From Deltaproteobacteria bacterium (GTDB lineage Bacteria; Desulfobacterota; Desulfobacteria; Desulfobacterales; Desulfatibacillaceae), in NCBI GenBank assembly GCA_021815525.1, contig JAKAGN010000091.1:1-8865 (forward strand): a stretch of 8,865 nucleotides of DNA, written 5' to 3'. A program made the translations under genes and the position numbers. Position 1 is the first letter of the stretch. Each line of letters starts with the position of its first letter. Under the pieces are notes generated by a model. It was not told the origin of the DNA. It saw only the letters and a list, made by a program, of their open reading frames with translations, and did no database searches. Below, one piece after another: positions 4,094 through 8,865 of this stretch.

Positions 4094-6355
4094 ATGAGCC
4101 TTACGCACCACGCCCGTTACGAAGCCCCGGAAAACGCCCGGGCCGCCGGATTCGCCTTTTCGACCGCAATCGTCCCTTCGAGGGTCCTGGGGGTTTCGGG
4201 TTGGTTTCCCGGCGCGGGCGGAACGGCCCTGGGCGGGGATTGCCTGCGCCACTTGAATGCCCTGGCCGCGCAGTGCATGGAGCGCTGGCAGGACGAGCTG
4301 CCCCCGGGCCATGAGGTCATTCTGGAAGCCTTCAAGACCTTGAACGCCTGTCTCGCCGAAAGCGGCGGGGGATTTTCGGGCAGCGTGGCGGCGTTTTTCC
4401 ACGACTCGACGGAGCGCAGGCTGAGCTTCACGGTTTTCGGGAGCATGGGGCTTGCGGTCCTGGAGGGTGAAAGCCTGGAGTTTCTCTCCCGGGGGGACGA
4501 CGGGGGGGGCTTTCCAGCAGCCCATGAGCCGCTTGTCCGGGTGCGTCTCCTTAAACCGGGCGCCAGGGTCATTCTCTTTTCGCCGTCCCTCGCCGAGAAG
4601 CTTGGCGCGCCGGACGCGGGCGGCGTGGCGAAAATCCTGGAGAATTCGGACGCGGTTTTGCGGGAGGCTTTTTCGGGTCCGCTCCCCGACGCCGGCTTGG
4701 GCCTTGTGCTTTCCGGGGAGGTGGAGGATTCCGAGCTTCCGGCGGGGACGGGCCTTCTACCGGAAAGATTGAAATCCGAGGCTCTTCACCTTTCCGAGCT
4801 GAACGGGCGGGTTGTGGATCTGCAGGAGCTGGCCGACGATCTTCTTTCCCTGGTGCACCTTGCCCTTCGCCAGGCATCCCTTCCCGGCGAGTTGAAAGCC
4901 GCCCTTGCCGTGCTTCAAAAAGCGGCCGCCGGCATAGAAGGCAAGGTGGAGGCGCTAGACCGGAAGGCCGATGACATAGGCGGGGCAGTTAAATCGCCTC
5001 CTTCGGCGCCGGGGGCTGGCCCGGCCCCCACCGTTTTTTCCGTGGCCAGGGCCATCCGGGGCGACGTCGAGGAGGCGAAGCGCAGCCATTCCGCAGATTT
5101 GTCCAAAATTCAAACGATGCTTTCCGACCTTTTGTCGAAGGTGGCGGGTCCGCCCGTTGTGGTGCAGCCTGCGCCGAATCTTTCGTGGCTCAGGCAGGCG
5201 CTCAACAACATCGAGTATAAGCTGGACCGCCTGGACGGACCGGTCGCCGGCGGCGCGAGGCCGGGCGCGCAGACGCAGGCCGAATGGCTCAAGGAACTAA
5301 AGGCCCTGGCCGTGGAGAGAAAGGTTGCGGCGGATGGCGATTTCGACCATCGCATACTGTCCTTTTTGAACCAGCTCAGGAAGAAGAGGAGACAAATATG
5401 CAAGGTGACGGAAAACAGTAAGATAGTCACCATTATCATCAGCGGATCTCGTTATGAGCTTCCAAGTAACAATATCAAGCAAAGCATAAAGGAATGTCTT
5501 GAGAATGACTCATTTCCCGACGCCGCTGATTTTCTGGATTTGTATAAATCACTCGATGGTCTGAAACATTATGAATCAGGCGTAATCGCTGAATTTATAT
5601 CAAACAGCAAAATACTATCTACCATATCGTTGCACTGGGTGACAATATTATTAATAGGCATTATATGCTTTATGATTTATGCCAGGATGCATGTCGCGCC
5701 TGAACAGGCTCCGACGATTTTTGGACAAAATGTTGAGAATGCCTATGGGACGACATCTAAAGGCATGAGGCTCATCGGAATCGAATACCCGGCCGATGAG
5801 TACGATCCGCAAAAAAGGCAGGTCAAGGTTTTTATCCAGCAGACCATTCCGCCGCAGGCAACGCCCCGTGAACCCCGGCGTTCCCCGTCGCGGCAAGGGC
5901 GCGAAGAAGCAGCCGACAGGCCGTCGCTTCCAGCGGCGTTGAGCGATCTTCTGGACCTGATGGGAATATCCCAGGAGGTTTATTACAAAGAAACCGACTG
6001 CCTTGCCAAGGCCCTGAAGGCCGGGGCGGCCAGGCTCCCGGTGCGCGAGGCGGCGGAACTCGCCCTGGCGGGCTGCAAGGTGAACGGAAAAACGGAACTT
6101 TTGGTCAGGCGCCAGGCCTGGATGCTCCAGGACGAGGTTTCCAGGAAGGATTTCAACGCTTACCTGAACGGCCTCTGGTTCCAGGCCAGCCTGCTTGGCG
6201 GGGACGTTCCCCTCACGGGTGTCGTGGGGGCTCAAACCGTGGACAGGTTCAACGAGGTTTTCGGGAGCGCGCCCGGCGCGAGCTTCGTTATGGATGAAAT
6301 CTTTCGGAACAACCTCATGAGGAAACCGGCCGACGGCGCGGGCGGGGTGGGCTAG
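4094..6355 (+). CDS. Membrane-anchored protein with degenerate PP2C/SpoIIE-like domain, coiled coils, one TM helix and a PG-binding-like C-terminus
   Basis: I do not recognise this 753-residue protein as a named gene. Residues about 15-210 follow the order of a PP2C/SpoIIE-type phosphatase fold (GVSGW at 33-37; LNACLAESGGGFSGSVAAFF at 83-102; SMGLAVLEGESLEFL at 117-131; LKPGARVILFSPSLAEKL at 153-170). The metal-binding aspartates expected in D-x-SG and in [ST]DG are replaced by Gly33 and by Ser-Pro-Ser at 163-165, so catalysis is unlikely. Residues 226-300 and 320-440 look helical or coiled-coil, with a Pro/Ala/Gly linker at 301-313. A transmembrane segment spans about 513-530 (LHWVTILLIGIICFMIYA). 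A Pro/Arg-rich linker (586-611) leads to a helical tail in which LTGVVGAQTVDRFNEVFG (707-724) resembles peptidoglycan-binding domain 1. With no signal peptide, the N-terminal half is probably cytoplasmic. DNA at 5401-5760 is strikingly AT-rich. It is first of three apparent operon genes. Confidence 0.75.
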   Translation: MSLTHHARYEAPENARAAGFAFSTAIVPSRVLGVSGWFPGAGGTALGGDCLRHLNALAAQCMERWQDELPPGHEVILEAFKTLNACLAESGGGFSGSVAAFFHDSTERRLSFTVFGSMGLAVLEGESLEFLSRGDDGGGFPAAHEPLVRVRLLKPGARVILFSPSLAEKLGAPDAGGVAKILENSDAVLREAFSGPLPDAGLGLVLSGEVEDSELPAGTGLLPERLKSEALHLSELNGRVVDLQELADDLLSLVHLALRQASLPGELKAALAVLQKAAAGIEGKVEALDRKADDIGGAVKSPPSAPGAGPAPTVFSVARAIRGDVEEAKRSHSADLSKIQTMLSDLLSKVAGPPVVVQPAPNLSWLRQALNNIEYKLDRLDGPVAGGARPGAQTQAEWLKELKALAVERKVAADGDFDHRILSFLNQLRKKRRQICKVTENSKIVTIIISGSRYELPSNNIKQSIKECLENDSFPDAADFLDLYKSLDGLKHYESGVIAEFISNSKILSTISLHWVTILLIGIICFMIYARMHVAPEQAPTIFGQNVENAYGTTSKGMRLIGIEYPADEYDPQKRQVKVFIQQTIPPQATPREPRRSPSRQGREEAADRPSLPAALSDLLDLMGISQEVYYKETDCLAKALKAGAARLPVREAAELALAGCKVNGKTELLVRRQAWMLQDEVSRKDFNAYLNGLWFQASLLGGDVPLTGVVGAQTVDRFNEVFGSAPGASFVMDEIFRNNLMRKPADGAGGVG

Positions 6356-6378
6356 GGCGGGCGAAACCGTCCCGGGGG

Positions 6379-8094
6379 ATGGAAAAGGGCATGGCGGAAA
6401 CCGGAAAAGGTGGCGGGCTGCGGCACTTCGTTTACGGCCGCAAGGACGTCAAGCAGCTCATCAGAATCTACGAGGTCTTCATCAACGGCGGGCTGCTTCC
6501 TTTCGAGGCGCTGAAGGAGATACACACGTGCTTTTCCTCGGACGATCCGCAAGACAAGGTGGTGCTGGCGGCCTTCCGCGGCGGAGACGCCGCCGGTGAG
6601 GGCCCCGCCCGGGAGTTTTTCCTGAACCTTCCCCTATCCTCCGGCGCGGAGTGGCTTTTCGGCAAGGGCACTTTGGAGCGCCGGGGTGACGAGGCCGTGG
6701 GCTTCTACGATTCCTATCTTTTTCACGGCGTGCTCCTTAACGGGGCCGAGCGGGAGCGGCTTTCCCACAACCCCTTCGTCCTGGCGGACGCCCTTTCGCT
6801 TTCCATCGGCGACAACAGGGTCAAGGTCGAGCCCCTTCCGCCCATCCCGTACCCCGAGGAGGAAAGCCTCGCCCGGCAAAGGGCGCTGGCGGCCTTACCC
6901 GCCGGGAACCGGCCGGCGCTCCTTGAAACCGCCGGGCGCTTCGTCTGGAACGCGGCCTTCGGAAGGCCCGTCCTGGTTTCGGGGGGGCTCGAATGGAACG
7001 CGGCCTTCTGGAACCTGGTCTTTCTGCTCCTGCCCCACGAGATCCGGCGCGGGCTGGCCCTCTCCACTTTTCGCTCCTTCATCCACAAGAACTGGCACGG
7101 CTCGCTTTTCCTGGCCTCCGACACGCCCTGCGACGCGGGCTGCGAGGCCCGGGATATTCTGGCCCTTCCCCAGAGCCTGAAGGACCTCTTGTTCGCGGCC
7201 GCGAGGGCTTCCGGCGAGGCCGAGAAGGCTTTCCTGCTGGACCTTGTCCCGGAGGCCATTTCGGCGCTCAGGCAGGACGCGAAGGCCTGCGATCAAGCCT
7301 TCGCCGCCGCGGTGCGGCCCTCCGTCGGGCGGCTTTCGCGCTGGCCCGTTGAAGCCGTTCCCCTGTTGCGCTGGCACGGGGAGCTTGTGAAGCGGGCCTG
7401 GGAGCGCAACCGGCCGGACATGGCGGACCCCGGGGAAAAGAGGGCGGCGCGCTGGGCCGTAACCTTCGGAAACAGCGCCATGTGGGTCAACTACAACGCA
7501 AAAGGAGCGCCGGAGCCGGGAGCGGTCGACGAGTCGCTTTTCGTTTCGTTTGCGGCGCGGCTTATGCCTCACATGCGCCGGGAATGGATCGAGACTTCGT
7601 GGCGTGAGAGATTTCTCGAGTTCCTTGTAAAGGGCGCCGGCGGCAAAGGTGAGGGGCGGAACCTTTTTTCCGCGTTGTGCGATCCCGCCGTCCCGCCCCC
7701 GGGCGAGGTCTTCCTGGCCCTTTACGAGAAGCTTCCGGCGTTCAGGAAATCGGCCTTCATGCGTTCGTTCGTTAGGGGTTACGACGAAAGCCGCTCGCAA
7801 CTTCTGGCCGCCTTTTGCGCGGACGCGGAGGCGTCCAAGGACCTGTGGACCCTTGCCGTTGCCCTGCTTTCGCGGGCCGCGGCCGCCGGAAAGGATCAAA
7901 GGGCCGACCCGGATCTCGAAAAAAAGATATTGAAACTTTTCACCACATGTATCACGATGGAGCACAACAACCACACGAGGCCAGTTAGGGAAACGATTCC
8001 ACCCGGCGCCCTAGACATTCTCCTTTCCCTCTTGGAGCGCCTTGGGCCGGATTGGGACGGGGTCCGGCGCGCCGTTACGCCCACTGCCTCCTGA
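6379..8094 (+). CDS. GAP1-like protein (GTPase-associated protein 1, N2 and M domains), putative
   Basis: This soluble 571-residue protein has no signal peptide or membrane helix. Two regions look like GAP1, the partner of TRAFAC-type GTPases in a proposed family of conflict systems. In the N-terminal region, LRHFVYGR (14-21) is followed by a block ending YDSYLFHGVLL...LSHNPFVLADAL (110-139), like the GAP1-N2 pattern of a shared His-containing strand and N-P-[FL]. In the middle region, ALLETAGRFVWNAAF (180-194) and NLVFLLLPHEIRRGLALSTF (212-231) resemble the GAP1-M LLP-x-x-[LI]R-x-x-[LA]-[AS]-[FL]-ST signature. The rest is helical with no motif I know. The assignment is by eye and moderate. 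Start: ATG 6379 has GGGGG directly against it, whereas ATG 6391 has GGATGG at 6377-6382, 8 bases upstream, and may be the real start. It begins 23 bases after the preceding gene and is followed by a GTPase gene, which fits the GAP1 reading. Confidence 0.7.
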   Translation: MEKGMAETGKGGGLRHFVYGRKDVKQLIRIYEVFINGGLLPFEALKEIHTCFSSDDPQDKVVLAAFRGGDAAGEGPAREFFLNLPLSSGAEWLFGKGTLERRGDEAVGFYDSYLFHGVLLNGAERERLSHNPFVLADALSLSIGDNRVKVEPLPPIPYPEEESLARQRALAALPAGNRPALLETAGRFVWNAAFGRPVLVSGGLEWNAAFWNLVFLLLPHEIRRGLALSTFRSFIHKNWHGSLFLASDTPCDAGCEARDILALPQSLKDLLFAAARASGEAEKAFLLDLVPEAISALRQDAKACDQAFAAAVRPSVGRLSRWPVEAVPLLRWHGELVKRAWERNRPDMADPGEKRAARWAVTFGNSAMWVNYNAKGAPEPGAVDESLFVSFAARLMPHMRREWIETSWRERFLEFLVKGAGGKGEGRNLFSALCDPAVPPPGEVFLALYEKLPAFRKSAFMRSFVRGYDESRSQLLAAFCADAEASKDLWTLAVALLSRAAAAGKDQRADPDLEKKILKLFTTCITMEHNNHTRPVRETIPPGALDILLSLLERLGPDWDGVRRAVTPTAS

Positions 8095-8102
8095 CCCGCT
8101 CC

Positions 8103-8127
8103 GGGCGGCGAAGCGCACCTGCCGCCC
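8103..8127 (+). repeat. Small intercistronic hairpin
   Basis: GGGCGGC (8103-8109) pairs with GCCGCCC (8121-8127) around an 11-base loop, between the stop at 8094 and the Shine-Dalgarno at 8143. There is no T tract. It could tune the expression ratio of the two flanking genes or be a chance GC pairing. Confidence 0.35.
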
Positions 8128-8155
8128 AGCGGCAACCGAATGAAGGAGCCGACTT

Positions 8156-8865
8156 ATGTCGTCCAGCCTGGTTCAGGTTCACTGTCCCAACTGTGATTCG
8201 GATATGAATTTGAAAGACGACGGAACATGCCCCAACTGCGGGGCCGTCGTGGATCAGAAAAAGGCCGCCGCTTACGGTGCGGCTTCCGCCGGCGGGAGCG
8301 CCACGGGAGGCGGTGCGGGCGCTTCCCCGAAACCCCGGCAGCCTGCGGGGGGCGCTGGCGGAGCCTCCGGGGCTGGATCGGCCTGGCCGGGAGCCGGCGC
8401 CGGGCCGGGCGCGCAGGCCCCCCCGCCTGGTGGGGCGCAGGCTACGGCACAGGGGGCTTCGGCCGCGGCTAACAGCACCGCAGGAGCGGGTGGGCCATCT
8501 CCAGCAACCCCGATGCGCGATTACAAGGAAGTTCTGCAACAATGCAAAGCCTTGCGGGAGGAGGGCTGCAAGATATACGGAGTGTTCGGATGGGACTGGA
8601 CCGGCAAGTCCTGTTTCGTTTATTCGGTGGGCAAGACCATCGATTTCAGCCATAGAATCAAATATTTCAAAACCGATGGACCGTCGTGGAAAAATTTGTA
8701 TGAGGAAATGGCTAACATCTTTTCAAGCTCCACAAAAAAAGGAACAAAAAAAGGTGAATTTTATCCTTATAGAATCATGCGCAAATCAAAATTATATTCT
8801 TCGAATATCGCTCTTATCGATATTGCTGGAGAGGATTTTGGAGCGTTCGCGGCATGGACGGGACA
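8156..8865 (+). CDS. Zinc-ribbon P-loop protein, probable TRAFAC/double-GTPase-class GTPase (3' truncated by window)
   Basis: The frame runs open to the window end (236 complete residues). It begins with a zinc ribbon: Cys10-x2-Cys13 and Cys25-x2-Cys28. An 85-residue Gly/Ala/Pro/Gln linker (about 33-119) follows, then a nucleotide-binding domain. Its P-loop is GWDWTGKS at 145-152, after the strand KIYGVF. A second strand NIALIDIAGEDF (217-228) gives the D-x-AGE Walker B/switch II signature of TRAFAC GTPases. The position beside a GAP1-like gene supports the double-GTPase (DO-GTPase2-like) reading, but the second GTPase domain, if any, is beyond the window. AAGGAG at 8143-8148, 7 bases before ATG, fixes the start. 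GC content falls from 83% (8281-8460) to 33% (8641-8820) within the gene. Other P-loop NTPases remain possible. Confidence 0.75.
   Translation, partial: MSSSLVQVHCPNCDSDMNLKDDGTCPNCGAVVDQKKAAAYGAASAGGSATGGGAGASPKPRQPAGGAGGASGAGSAWPGAGAGPGAQAPPPGGAQATAQGASAAANSTAGAGGPSPATPMRDYKEVLQQCKALREEGCKIYGVFGWDWTGKSCFVYSVGKTIDFSHRIKYFKTDGPSWKNLYEEMANIFSSSTKKGTKKGEFYPYRIMRKSKLYSSNIALIDIAGEDFGAFAAWTG

Noticed and set aside
3988..4314. 108-codon + strand frame upstream of and overlapping the pseudophosphatase gene
   Set aside because: No ribosome binding site, overlaps the start of the real gene in another frame, and the translation is Arg/Pro-rich noise.
4502..4509. G8 homopolymer in the pseudophosphatase gene as a phase-variation tract
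   Set aside because: It is short, the frame is intact, and similar G runs are common in this GC-rich sequence.
6895..7974. A 359-codon reverse-strand open frame inside the GAP1-like gene
   Set aside because: Fully antisense to a frame with family-like motifs, biased Arg/Gly composition, and no ribosome binding site of note.

Overview
The window is GC-rich and every convincing gene lies on the + strand. It suggests a high-GC bacterium. The coenzyme-B12-dependent methylmalonyl-CoA mutase with its MeaB chaperone, a TRAP-type periplasmic binding protein, and GC-rich intergenic hairpin repeats would fit a Desulfobacterota-like (former deltaproteobacterial) genome. That placement is an inference from gene content and style, not a match I could run.

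Layout. (1) Positions 1-1220 hold the C-terminal part of methylmalonyl-CoA mutase, whose 5' end lies outside the window. (2) Positions 1221-1655 form a 435-base gap packed with inverted repeats. It includes three exact tandem copies of a 15-bp palindromic unit, GTTCA-N5-TGAAC, and a large interrupted hairpin that ends one base before the next start codon. (3) Positions 1656-2798 encode MeaB, the GTPase that protects and reloads the mutase. (4) Positions 2829-3863 encode a secreted TRAP-transporter solute-binding protein with no membrane partners in view, followed by a strong intrinsic terminator at 3901-3958. (5) From 4094 to the window end lie three co-directional genes that look like one operon. 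The first is a membrane-anchored protein with a degenerate PP2C/SpoIIE-like domain, coiled coils, one transmembrane helix and a C-terminal segment resembling a peptidoglycan-binding fold. The second is a soluble 571-residue protein resembling GTPase-associated protein 1 (GAP1, N2 and M domains). The third is a zinc-ribbon protein with a P-loop (GWDWTGKS) and a DxAGE Walker-B-like motif, cut by the window end, which I read as a TRAFAC-type GTPase of the double-GTPase class.

How they work together. MutB and MeaB form the methylmalonyl-CoA/succinyl-CoA interconversion module of propionate metabolism. The last three genes are separated from it by the terminator. They look like a GTPase-centred multi-protein system of the type proposed by comparative genomics as regulated biological-conflict (defence-like) machinery, here with a membrane-bound pseudophosphatase as an unusual partner. 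The assignments of the second and third genes rest on motif recognition by eye and need a profile search. Two genes of this module (the first and third) change base composition abruptly inside the reading frame: 83% to 39% GC and 83% to 33% GC by direct counts of short blocks. This suggests segmental origin.
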